A program made the position numbers and the translations under genes. Shown one piece after another: positions 54,930 through 63,536 of a stretch of DNA of 64,000 bases. The stretch is from an uncultured Saprospiraceae bacterium (GTDB lineage: Bacteria > Bacteroidota > Bacteroidia > Chitinophagales > Saprospiraceae): the NCBI GenBank assembly GCA_937921825.1, contig CAKZVK010000005.1, positions 28,385 through 92,384 of the forward strand. The letters are read 5' to 3'. Position 1 is the stretch's first letter. Every line of letters begins with the position of its first letter. Under the pieces are notes generated by a model. It ran no database searches. It had not been told where the DNA came from and saw only the letters and a program-made list of their open reading frames with translations.

Positions 54930-55940
54930 TTAGTTAATCTTTAGAAGCCTCAAAGCAGAACCTCCTTCAGTCGTAATAAAGTATAGACCAGTAGCAAAAT
55001 CTCTGAGGTCCATACTAACGGATTCTTGATTGGAACATTCGATTGATTTTAATAGCTTACCATTCACATCAAGAAGGAATATTTGACTGTTCGGTCTCTT
55101 ACTAATTCCATGAATAGTAAAGAGACTGTTACTTGAGGTCGGAATAACTCTTAGCCTTTCATCCTGTTTTATCTCTCCGACTTTTGTGGATGTAGAATAT
55201 AAGGTTCTGAAAAATTCTAATCGGTTAGGAATATTTAGTTCTAACCATTCTTCTATAGCGCTGTCAAGTCTTCCAGGATGTGTCAAGTAGGTATAGGCAA
55301 ATAAAGCAGATTCTGCTAAATCCTCCAGTTGCGGATTATCTTCCGCATAGTCAGTCACAAATGTTGGATCTGCAGCTTGTGCACTTATCCAGTCAGGATG
55401 TTCTTCATAGATAAATTGATAAGACGCATGCACTGATTCATGAAAGACAGTTTCTTCAAGATCATTTGTACTTATTCGATCATCCATATTATCAGAATAT
55501 AGAACAAAAAATTGACCCTCAATTTCTGCAAAGGCTGTATTGTCGCCTTTATGTATTACTACATGATTTATCATGTTTCTCTGAAAGGCAGGTAGTTTTC
55601 CTAATCGTGGACCTAATTTATCAGCATATTCTTTTGCGGCATCCAGTGTCATAAAAGAACTATGACACCATATTTCCATTTTCTCATCATCAGAGAAAAC
55701 AGCTTCAAACACAAAGGTATTGGTATCAAATAAGCTTCCGCCATTTGGTGCTTGAGGAGTCTCTCTATTCTCTCTACCAATAAAGACTAATTCAATAAAT
55801 GAATCTGAGTCAGTTTGCAAAATGAAATCTATGTCATTAGAAACAACAGAGTTGGGGAATAATGGACTTTGACCCATTAAGGAACTTAGTACTGAAAGGA
55901 AAATTAATCCAGTAAGAATCAATTTGGAATTACTTATCAT
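54930..55940 (-). CDS. Putative secreted zinc metallopeptidase with T9SS sorting domain
   Basis: This is a 336-residue exported protein of no named family that I recognise. It has a signal peptide (ILTGLIFLSVLSSLMGQ). The zinc motif is ETVFHESVHASYQF (His167, Glu168, His171). About 35 residues later FVTDYAEDNPQLEDLAESAL resembles the (S/T)-D-Y-A-x-x-N-P-x-E-D-x-A-E segment that supplies the third ligand (Glu) in several zincin families. The end (from RVIPTSSNS to FATGLYFITTEG) is a sorting domain. It lies between PNGase F-like and VOC genes on the same strand. Proteolysis of extracellular proteins is the likely role, inferred from the motifs alone. Confidence 0.75.
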   Translation of the reverse strand: MISNSKLILTGLIFLSVLSSLMGQSPLFPNSVVSNDIDFILQTDSDSFIELVFIGRENRETPQAPNGGSLFDTNTFVFEAVFSDDEKMEIWCHSSFMTLDAAKEYADKLGPRLGKLPAFQRNMINHVVIHKGDNTAFAEIEGQFFVLYSDNMDDRISTNDLEETVFHESVHASYQFIYEEHPDWISAQAADPTFVTDYAEDNPQLEDLAESALFAYTYLTHPGRLDSAIEEWLELNIPNRLEFFRTLYSTSTKVGEIKQDERLRVIPTSSNSLFTIHGISKRPNSQIFLLDVNGKLLKSIECSNQESVSMDLRDFATGLYFITTEGGSALRLLKIN

Positions 55941-56019
55941 GTAATTGGATTGTTACACTAAGGTGAATCATTATAAAACAAGATTAGGTTTTTATGGCAG
56001 TATTAATGACTACTATCAA

Positions 56020-58500
56020 TTAATAAACAACTATTTTCTGACTACTACTAATACCTTGAGATGACATTGTCTCTAGAATATAGATACCCTCCTGGTCTAT
56101 TGTAATAGTTGTATTGGATTCTTGTATAGTGTCCAGGTCTATTAGTTTTCCTTGAGAGTTGTATAATGACCAAGTGCCACCTTTGTGATGGGACTCAGTA
56201 ACTAGGGTAATTATACCAGTTGATGGATTTGGGAAAACAGATATTTGGTTCTTAGCCGTGAGATCTTGTGTACTTACAGGGCCCTCATAGATCGCTCCGA
56301 GTAGATTGTCTCCAGGATTCTCATCGTCAATCTCAACGACCTCTGCGATAAAATAACTATTAAGCAAAGTAGCCAGACTGATATTAAAGGATACTACTGT
56401 ACCCGATCCTGCAGTTATAGCTGTACTTATTTCTTGTGATTCTGCTAACTGGCCATCCACATATAGCCTTACTTCATAATTTCCCAAATCTACGGTACCA
56501 TCATTTTCTATGTCCACATCTACCTTATCGTCAGATGTAAAAGCTAGCTTAGCCACAGACAAGTTAGTATAGCTGCGATATGCTGTGCTACTATTCTCTA
56601 TAAAGAAACTATGTATTCGGTAATGTGGTTCTGTATGACTGTCATCATTGTATCCAGTATTCAGAAGGTTAGTATAGTCCTCTAACTGGTAGTCAAAGGT
56701 AAAGTTTTCTCCCGGTGATACCTCTTGAGTAGTATTAAATATTGCAGGAATGACCTCTTGTCCTGGGCACCACCCTGCTCTCGAAAACAACCAGGTCCCA
56801 AACTGATTAGCGCATGAGTTAGTAGCACAATCTGCCTTCCAGAGATCATGAGTAGCAATAGTAGAATTATTGATTATGACTTGGTGCATACGACGAGAAA
56901 ATTCAGCTGCATTATCTGTATTGCCTTGGCCGTGACCTGATACTTGCATTCTGACATGAGAGGTCTCCGTATTATCTGCTACACTGAGATCGACATCTGC
57001 TAGGTCGTGGCTGACATTGGGGTCACCATAAACCTGATAATCTGTAGAGTGGATTGGTGATAGCCTTGAATGTACTTTGTCTTCATCGTTAATAGTAAAC
57101 TCTAAATCCAAATCCAGATTCCATCCTGAGGGACCCCATACTTGAATATATGACTCGAATGTAACCTCTCCTGTAAGCACTGACTTGAAATCAGTAACAT
57201 CTACAAACCATGGGCCACAACCTATCCCAAATGGTGTGATATATCTCGCCAACTCAAAGATGCCCTGTGAGGTATTGATTCTTATACTGGCAGGTTGATC
57301 CCAAGGATCACATCCTGTAGAAGGACAGTTGATATCTATGCGTAGACGTATCTGATCATAGAGTGAAAGATCACCTGGCAGAGTGATGGTATTGAGCTGA
57401 CGCTGGCCAGCACTTGCAAAATTATGCTGTTCATTTTCAAAGATACTCACCATGAGGCCATCACGGCTAGTGATACTTTTGGTAGTGACATTATTGAAGA
57501 GGTTATCATCTTCTGGATGCATAATAGTAACAGATAGCTGAGGGTCTAGTACACTAGTCAGATCTATAGGTGTCTTGAAGATGTAAGATTTGCTGACACC
57601 AGATTCCAGTGAAAAGTCGACTGTCTCTGTAGCGAGTACAATTCCATCTAGCTCTAGGGCTACTTCCATATTTTCAAGCAGTTGAGCCCCTACATTTTGT
57701 ATATCTACACTTGCTCTGATCGGTCTGGATTTCATAGCCAAGCGATCTATATTGGCGATATTACTCACAGCTACATCAAAGTCTACAATCTTGAATCCTT
57801 CTACCCAGTTGGTCTGATCCATATTGACGGTCATTGCTGTGACGCTGGAATTTGCTAGATTATTGACCACCGTGCCAGTGCCTTCATTCATCGGAAGATA
57901 AGCCGCTAGTCCAGACTCATTTCCAGTATATGTAGTACTTACATTAGATGCAATCTCTGTTGCACTCCTAGCAGTACTCCATATTCTTACTTCATCTATG
58001 ATACCATCAAAGTATCTTCCTGGGAATCCTGTCGATTCACCAATTGTTAGAGTTTGATCATTGGCTGCGGGAGCCCCTTGAAAGCTCGCCGTTGCCACCG
58101 AAACACCGTCTACATAAAGAGTGATTGTGCCTTGGTCTATGACAGCAGCTACATGATGCCATTTATTTCTCTGCATTACAGGACCGGAGAGAGCCTCATT
58201 CCATGCATTATTAGCAGCTACAGCTATAGACAGTCTACCATCATTTCCACATCTAAAAGCAAAACCACCATTAGCTCCTCCTGAGTCTGCTGTGATGATA
58301 CTACCCTGCCAGCTCTGCGCCTTCCACTCTCTAGCCATAATCCACGCTTCTAGGGTAAAACTGTTAGATAGGGTTGTCCCTGTGGTATTCTCAATTGTCA
58401 ATGCCTCGTCCAGTCCATTGAATTGTAAAGCAAAATTCTGAGCAAACGAGCTAAACGAAAGGAGGATGAAACTGAAGATGAAAGTAAAGTTCTTTATCAT
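56020..58500 (-). CDS. LamG and PNGase F-like secreted glycoamidase with T9SS sorting domain
   Basis: This 826-residue protein combines a sugar-binding and a deglycosylating module. Signal peptide (KNFTFIFSFILLSFSSFAQ); LamG/concanavalin-like domain (about 21-215, with WHHVAAVIDQGTITLYVDG and GIIDEVRIWSTARSATEI); a CARDB-like region; a PNGase F domain (about 345-650); a second CARDB-like region; and the sorting domain (ISVFPNPSTGIITL). The PNGase F part has CPSTGCDPWDQPASIRI, the counterpart of the active-site Asp60 region, NAAEFSRRMHQVIIN (Glu206 region), and LFSRAGWCPGQEV. PNGase F removes N-glycans from asparagine. The Glu118 counterpart reads Gln in SYIQVWGPSGW, so activity is uncertain. 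Confidence 0.85.
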   Translation of the reverse strand: MIKNFTFIFSFILLSFSSFAQNFALQFNGLDEALTIENTTGTTLSNSFTLEAWIMAREWKAQSWQGSIITADSGGANGGFAFRCGNDGRLSIAVAANNAWNEALSGPVMQRNKWHHVAAVIDQGTITLYVDGVSVATASFQGAPAANDQTLTIGESTGFPGRYFDGIIDEVRIWSTARSATEIASNVSTTYTGNESGLAAYLPMNEGTGTVVNNLANSSVTAMTVNMDQTNWVEGFKIVDFDVAVSNIANIDRLAMKSRPIRASVDIQNVGAQLLENMEVALELDGIVLATETVDFSLESGVSKSYIFKTPIDLTSVLDPQLSVTIMHPEDDNLFNNVTTKSITSRDGLMVSIFENEQHNFASAGQRQLNTITLPGDLSLYDQIRLRIDINCPSTGCDPWDQPASIRINTSQGIFELARYITPFGIGCGPWFVDVTDFKSVLTGEVTFESYIQVWGPSGWNLDLDLEFTINDEDKVHSRLSPIHSTDYQVYGDPNVSHDLADVDLSVADNTETSHVRMQVSGHGQGNTDNAAEFSRRMHQVIINNSTIATHDLWKADCATNSCANQFGTWLFSRAGWCPGQEVIPAIFNTTQEVSPGENFTFDYQLEDYTNLLNTGYNDDSHTEPHYRIHSFFIENSSTAYRSYTNLSVAKLAFTSDDKVDVDIENDGTVDLGNYEVRLYVDGQLAESQEISTAITAGSGTVVSFNISLATLLNSYFIAEVVEIDDENPGDNLLGAIYEGPVSTQDLTAKNQISVFPNPSTGIITLVTESHHKGGTWSLYNSQGKLIDLDTIQESNTTITIDQEGIYILETMSSQGISSSQKIVVY

Positions 58501-59096
58501 TTTATTATGGGTATAAGGTTATATACAAATGAGACCTTTGAATCAATCAAATAATCACTAAAATATGTGTCTGCAAGATATCTAAATTCAATACATAGCC
58601 CTTAGAATTTGCTTTGAAATTAGCTCAAACTGTCTTTTATGGTCACTAGGATTCGATACCGCTTTGGGTAATTAGCTGTATAAATTATAGCGATATAAAG
58701 CATCTATTGAGCTAGCTTTTTGTAAAAGGAATAGATTGCCATGGACAGGTGTGCTAGAGATAGATATTTGGTTATAGATTTATAACTAGACCATAATATA
58801 TACAGATGCCCATAGACTAATGGAGTATAAAGTGACTTCATCAAAAAAATATAGAGTCATTAAGTAGCATATCTGTAGATTATCCGTAGTGCCTTATTCA
58901 AGTATAGTAGTGAGTAGACAGATAAATTCGTTCCTTCCAATGTATTCAATTAATTCGGCCAAGTTGACATATTAGAATACATAACTGGACAACTCAGAAG
59001 CTATTCAAATAAAACCAGTTTTGTCATAAGGTACTAAGTTAAAAAATGAGGTATGCCCTGGAATAGAATGACCTCAAAACCACAAATCAGGTTAAT
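58501..59096. other. Intergenic region, 596 bp
   Basis: This is the longest gene-free stretch in the window. It is AT-rich, with frequent stops in all frames. A TTTTGTCATAAGGTACTAAG sequence near 59020 may hold a promoter for the first kinase but matches the consensus poorly. I see no RNA, repeat or decayed gene. Confidence 0.6.
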
Positions 59097-61241
59097 ATGA
59101 AGTTGTTGTGTTCTAGAACAAAATTTCTATTCCTTATCAGGCTAGTGATCTTCATTTGCTTTTTGTCTAGTTTCATCATTGGCAGTACTACTGCTCAGAA
59201 TAGAGCACCCCTTTCTAGTACTGTTTTTTCAGAGGACCGAGCTAAAGATAATTGTGAGGCATCATACGCTGCGCTTCTTCACCAGCTAATGGTGAATAAT
59301 CCAGACACTATTAATAAATACACTACCGAACCTTTGCAATTTTGTGACATCAATGATGCTAAGCAGCGCAACAGTATTCTAATTGCAATTGAGAAATTAA
59401 TAAAATTAGACTTTTACAATTTAGATACTTCCATTGTTGATTCTATTGGAAATCAGATTATAGATCCTAATACCAAGTTGGAATATTTTACTCATGTTTC
59501 TGGTGCTTACATGGTAATCAATGATGAAAGAAAATTTGAAAAATATTGGGCTAAAGCAAATGAGGCATTGCCTCATGCAGACGATGACAACTCCAGAATT
59601 CTATATTACAACCTGTATGGTTTTAAGAATTTCTCTGTAGGCAATATTTTTTCAGCTTTTCAAATCTATAGATTGGCTGCATCATTTGATAAAGCAGATA
59701 TGAAGCACCAGATCGTCACTATGAATGAGCTAGGTAATATGTACACCAGTATAGGAGAAAATGAAAAGGCGATAGAAATTTTTAAGAAGGTAATAAGTAC
59801 TGCTACAGAATCTAATGATCTAGCTATAGTACGGTTCGGATATTTTGGATTGATGAATTCATACTACAATGAAAAACAATATAAAAAGTTAATAGAGACG
59901 GCTTATGAGAGTATAGACTATCATTTAGAGGAGGATATAAAGTCTCTTCTGGGCTATACCTATTGTATTATGGGTGATGGGTATCTAGCATTATCAAAAC
60001 TAGATTCTGCTAAGCATTACTATCTCAAAGGTGTAGATATAAGTATTGCTAATAAAGAATATAAGGAGTTAAAGGACAACTATTATGCTCTAGGTGCCTA
60101 CTACAAGCACTTAAGCGATACGAATCAAGCTAGAAACTATTATGACAAAGCCCTAGAAATAAATACATATTTTCCTTATCCAGAAATATATCGTGACCTA
60201 TCAGATTTGTGGAAGATAAAAGGTGATTATAGAGAGGCCTATAATAGTTTACGTCAATATGCTGATGTCACAGAAAAACAAGAAAAAGCTAACTTATCTG
60301 ATGTCAAACTAGCTACTCAAATAATAGAAGATTCTTATACATTTCGACAGGAGGCAGAAGCTAAGATTGTACAAACACAGCGCAGGCAAGAACGTCTTCT
60401 GCTTATCATAATTGCAGGCATCATTGCCTTAGTTCTAGTCTCTTCATTTTTATATCTTCTTAATAAGAATGGTAAAAGACTTAAGGAGCTAAATGATAAA
60501 GTAGTGCTTCGTAACAAAGATCTAGACATAGCAATGAATAAGCAAAAGGATACAATCAGGTATCTGGAAAATTTTGCCTCTGTGGCGGCACATGATCTAA
60601 AAGCCCCAATACGTACCGCAAGCTCTTTTGCTGGATTGCTGACTAAGACCACTTCTGAAAAACTCTCAGAAAAAGAAATGTCGTTTCTCAATTATATAAA
60701 TTCTAGTGTCAGCAAATTATCCCTTATGATAGACGACTTGCTTTCATTATCTAAACTAGATGTGGACCTTCCTTCAGTCGAAAAAATCGATCTTAATGAG
60801 CTATTAGATAAAGTTAAGAGTCAATTGCACAAGCTGATCAATGAAACAAACTCTCAAATAATATTGGAAACTAAGCTCCCAATAGTAGAGGGCCATGAAA
60901 CTCTTATTATGCAATTGTTTCAAAACATTATGAAGAATAGTATTACTCACAATAAGACACAGAATAGGACAATAATAAAAATCAGCTCTAAGAAAATAGA
61001 TGATAACTGGATTGCGATAGAGATCGCCGATAATTCTGGCGGTATCCCTGAGTCAATACTTCCCAGTTTATTTAACTTGTTTGAGAGTTCTGATAAGAAT
61101 AATGGAAATGGAATCGGACTCGCTACATGCAAGAAAATTGTCAACCATTATGGGGGTGATATATGGGTAGATGTCGATGGGAAATCAGGATCTACATTTC
61201 ATTTCACCTTACCTGCGAGAATACATGCTTCTTACAACTGA
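59097..61241 (+). CDS. TPR sensor histidine kinase, first of a tandem pair
   Basis: This is a 714-residue hybrid of periplasmic TPR repeats and a cytosolic kinase. Signal-anchor (FLFLIRLVIFICFLSSFIIG), then tetratricopeptide repeats to about residue 400 (for example VTMNELGNMYTSIGENEKAI, YYALGAYYKHLSDTNQARNY), one membrane helix at about 434-456, a short coiled coil, the HisKA box with His499 in ASVAAHDLKAPIRTASSF, and the ATPase with QNIMKNSITHN, ADNSGGIPES and GNGIGLATCKKIV. TPRs outside and a kinase inside suggest it senses a protein or peptide signal. No response regulator gene is adjacent. The next gene is a diverged paralogue on the same strand. Confidence 0.9.
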   Translation: MKLLCSRTKFLFLIRLVIFICFLSSFIIGSTTAQNRAPLSSTVFSEDRAKDNCEASYAALLHQLMVNNPDTINKYTTEPLQFCDINDAKQRNSILIAIEKLIKLDFYNLDTSIVDSIGNQIIDPNTKLEYFTHVSGAYMVINDERKFEKYWAKANEALPHADDDNSRILYYNLYGFKNFSVGNIFSAFQIYRLAASFDKADMKHQIVTMNELGNMYTSIGENEKAIEIFKKVISTATESNDLAIVRFGYFGLMNSYYNEKQYKKLIETAYESIDYHLEEDIKSLLGYTYCIMGDGYLALSKLDSAKHYYLKGVDISIANKEYKELKDNYYALGAYYKHLSDTNQARNYYDKALEINTYFPYPEIYRDLSDLWKIKGDYREAYNSLRQYADVTEKQEKANLSDVKLATQIIEDSYTFRQEAEAKIVQTQRRQERLLLIIIAGIIALVLVSSFLYLLNKNGKRLKELNDKVVLRNKDLDIAMNKQKDTIRYLENFASVAAHDLKAPIRTASSFAGLLTKTTSEKLSEKEMSFLNYINSSVSKLSLMIDDLLSLSKLDVDLPSVEKIDLNELLDKVKSQLHKLINETNSQIILETKLPIVEGHETLIMQLFQNIMKNSITHNKTQNRTIIKISSKKIDDNWIAIEIADNSGGIPESILPSLFNLFESSDKNNGNGIGLATCKKIVNHYGGDIWVDVDGKSGSTFHFTLPARIHASYN

Positions 61242-61306
61242 TGAAATTTAGATTTTTAAAAAAAAGAATATAGCTGAAAAGTTCTATGATTGTTTAGTTT
61301 TAGTAC

Positions 61307-63340
61307 ATGCAGACTTATAATACTTACATATCGAGTATGCTTCATAAATGCAACCTATTTGTAGCTTGTTACTGCATGATAGTTAGTCTATACATAATCT
61401 GTATGCCCATTGTGAAAATTTGTAGTGCTTGTATAAATGGTAAATCAAGAGTGGTGCTCTCTGCTCTTATTTTATTTGGCGTATGTAGTATAAGTCTGAA
61501 TGGTCAAGAAGGTCAAGAAGGTCAAGAAGGTCAAGAAAATACTAGTATCGAGATATCCGACATTGATAACAAAACGGAATCACACATTTATGAGGAGAAA
61601 ATTCTTCTAGAGGATAGTACAGAGATTGATCAATGTTTTCTTATTAGCAAAAGGTACATTAGAGACGGCAATACGGATAGCCTAGCCTTGCTTCTGAAAA
61701 AATTGTCAATGTATTTTGATGCTGATTCGGATGATCTGCATCGACTCTTTGTATATTATATTGTAAAAGGCGATTATTTCAGTTTGATTTCTGACTTTGA
61801 AAACGAACTCAACTTTCTTCTTAAAGCAAGAAATCTTCTTCTCGATTCCGAGATTAAAAAACATGTTCTGGTCAACCAGAAAATTGCCATAATATATTTT
61901 CGGCTAAAAGATTATAAGTCTTGCATGGAAATATATAAGCACAATCTTGAGTTATTGGAAATCTCTGGGTCAGATATTGACATCCTATACTCTTATTTTG
62001 GGCTTGCGGAATGCTACTTTGAATTAGATAGTTTCATACTCGCAAAGAAGGTTTGCTATCAATCTATAGAACTGAGTGATCGCACAGGTATTTCTGAGTC
62101 TATGGGCTTTATCTATTCTATCTTGTCTGACATATATATACTAGAATCCAATATTGACTCCGCTCGATTTTATGTCGGAAAGGGTCTAGCATTAAGTAAA
62201 GCGCAAAATAACGTAAAGGAGATTTATGATAATTATAATAGCATAGTCAGGCTAGAGCTTCTGAGTGGTAATAAAGACAAGGCTCAGTCGTATGCTGAAC
62301 TAGCCATTCAGAATCCGATCTATCACGTCCCTGAGGTCTATAATAGTCTTGCAGAAATATATACAGAACAAGGGAGACATAAGGAAGCTAATCAGCTTTT
62401 GCAAAAAAATATTGCAAACTATATAGACCGTGATAATTCGATTTCTATTTATGACGTTGCATCTACGTTGCTCAAAAGCAAGTATGAACAAGAAAATGAA
62501 ATTCTTGAGGCAATACGTGACAAGGAATTCCAGAGGAAAAAGTTCTACCTTTTGGGTCTTGCCTCACTTATTTTATTAGTTAGTGCTTTGTTTGTATTGT
62601 ATAATCAAATAATGACTAAACGTAAGGTCCAAAAGATTAATCAGGATCTTGTAGAACGAAACAAAAATCTAGAGCAATTTGCTTTTATCTGTTCTCATGA
62701 TTTAAAAGAGCCAATACGTAATATTGGGAGCTTTTCTAGTTTATTGCAACAGAAATTAAAAAATGAAAAATTATCCTCTACTTATGATGAATATTTTCAG
62801 GTAATAAATACAGGTACTAATGTTCTGGACCAAATAGTCAATTCATTAAAAATCTACACTGAGATAAATCAAGATGACGTATTGGCTAAGTCAGAGTTGT
62901 GCATAACTGAACAAATAAACACTTCCATAGGTTCTATGGGACTTTCTGACCCAGATAATAATGTCGATATAAGATTCACTAATCACATAAAGAACGAAAA
63001 ACTTTTTTCCTCTGAATATGGGCTTCAGGTCATTCTTACTAATCTAATCTCTAATGCTATAAAGCATAATTCATCTGCACAAAAGACAGTAGATATTGTT
63101 GCTACTAAAACCAAGAAAGATATATTAATTACTATAGAAGATAACGGCCCAGGTATAGCAGAAGAGTATTATGATCAGATATTTTTACCTTTTAAAACTT
63201 TAAGAAATAAAGCAACCACAGACTCATCAGGGCTTGGCCTAGCTATATGCTTGAGAATAATTAGTGTTCTAGGCGGTAAGATATGGTTAGAATCGATAGA
63301 GGGTAAAGGCAGTAAATTTCATGTGTTACTTAATCAATAG
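61307..63340 (+). CDS. TPR sensor histidine kinase, second of a tandem pair
   Basis: This is a 677-residue paralogue of the preceding kinase: TPR repeats, a membrane helix at about 413-434 (LLGLASLILLVSALFVLYN), HisKA with His464 in FAFICSHDLKEPIRNIGSF, and ATPase motifs NLISNAIKHN, EDNGPGIAEEYYD and SSGLGLAICLRI. The N-terminus is odd: two hydrophobic stretches before the TPRs and, between them and the TPRs, four copies of Gly-Gln-Glu from a 9-bp repeat. The ATG at 61307 gives the longest reading; ATGs at 61337, 61376 and 61403 are alternatives, and 61403 gives a single conventional signal peptide. It lies 65 nt after the first kinase and has no response regulator nearby. Confidence 0.88.
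   Translation: MQTYNTYISSMLHKCNLFVACYCMIVSLYIICMPIVKICSACINGKSRVVLSALILFGVCSISLNGQEGQEGQEGQENTSIEISDIDNKTESHIYEEKILLEDSTEIDQCFLISKRYIRDGNTDSLALLLKKLSMYFDADSDDLHRLFVYYIVKGDYFSLISDFENELNFLLKARNLLLDSEIKKHVLVNQKIAIIYFRLKDYKSCMEIYKHNLELLEISGSDIDILYSYFGLAECYFELDSFILAKKVCYQSIELSDRTGISESMGFIYSILSDIYILESNIDSARFYVGKGLALSKAQNNVKEIYDNYNSIVRLELLSGNKDKAQSYAELAIQNPIYHVPEVYNSLAEIYTEQGRHKEANQLLQKNIANYIDRDNSISIYDVASTLLKSKYEQENEILEAIRDKEFQRKKFYLLGLASLILLVSALFVLYNQIMTKRKVQKINQDLVERNKNLEQFAFICSHDLKEPIRNIGSFSSLLQQKLKNEKLSSTYDEYFQVINTGTNVLDQIVNSLKIYTEINQDDVLAKSELCITEQINTSIGSMGLSDPDNNVDIRFTNHIKNEKLFSSEYGLQVILTNLISNAIKHNSSAQKTVDIVATKTKKDILITIEDNGPGIAEEYYDQIFLPFKTLRNKATTDSSGLGLAICLRIISVLGGKIWLESIEGKGSKFHVLLNQ
61502..61537 (+). 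repeat. 9-bp tandem repeat, four copies, coding
   Basis: GGTCAAGAA occurs four times in a row without change, encoding (Gly-Gln-Glu)4 next to the predicted signal-peptide end of the second kinase. Because the unit is 9 bp, gain or loss of copies keeps the frame. Confidence 0.95.
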
Positions 63341-63397
63341 TTGCACCTAGATTTCTACCTCTGGTAAACATGCTAGCTTACGGGACTGTTCTCTCCA

Positions 63398-63423
63398 TGA
63401 GGTTCCCCCCATTGTTAGGACAG
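63398..63423 (+). repeat. Candidate IS terminal inverted repeat
   Basis: The 26-bp sequence begins TGAGGTTCCCCCC and ends GTTAGGACAG. It starts with TG, is rich in C then T/G, and resembles the ends of IS3-family elements. It lies 113 nt outside the transposase stop, pointing inward, as an outer end should. The matching end is outside the window. Confidence 0.4.
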
Positions 63424-63536
63424 ATAGTTAATGAATTTTAGTTAATAATTTCCAATATAGGTTTTGCATATTTCAATATAGTATAAAGCCCTCCAAGACT
63501 TTATACGTACAGTGTTGAAATGTGTTAAACCCACTT

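Noticed and set aside
58660..58677. Likeness of CGCTTTGGGTAATTAG to AGCGCTTTGGTAATTC at 54461
   Set aside because: The match covers about 14 bases with an indel; too short to call a repeat family in AT-rich spacers.
61502..61537. Possible CRISPR or regulatory repeat
   Set aside because: The units are contiguous 9-mers within a coding frame, with no spacers.
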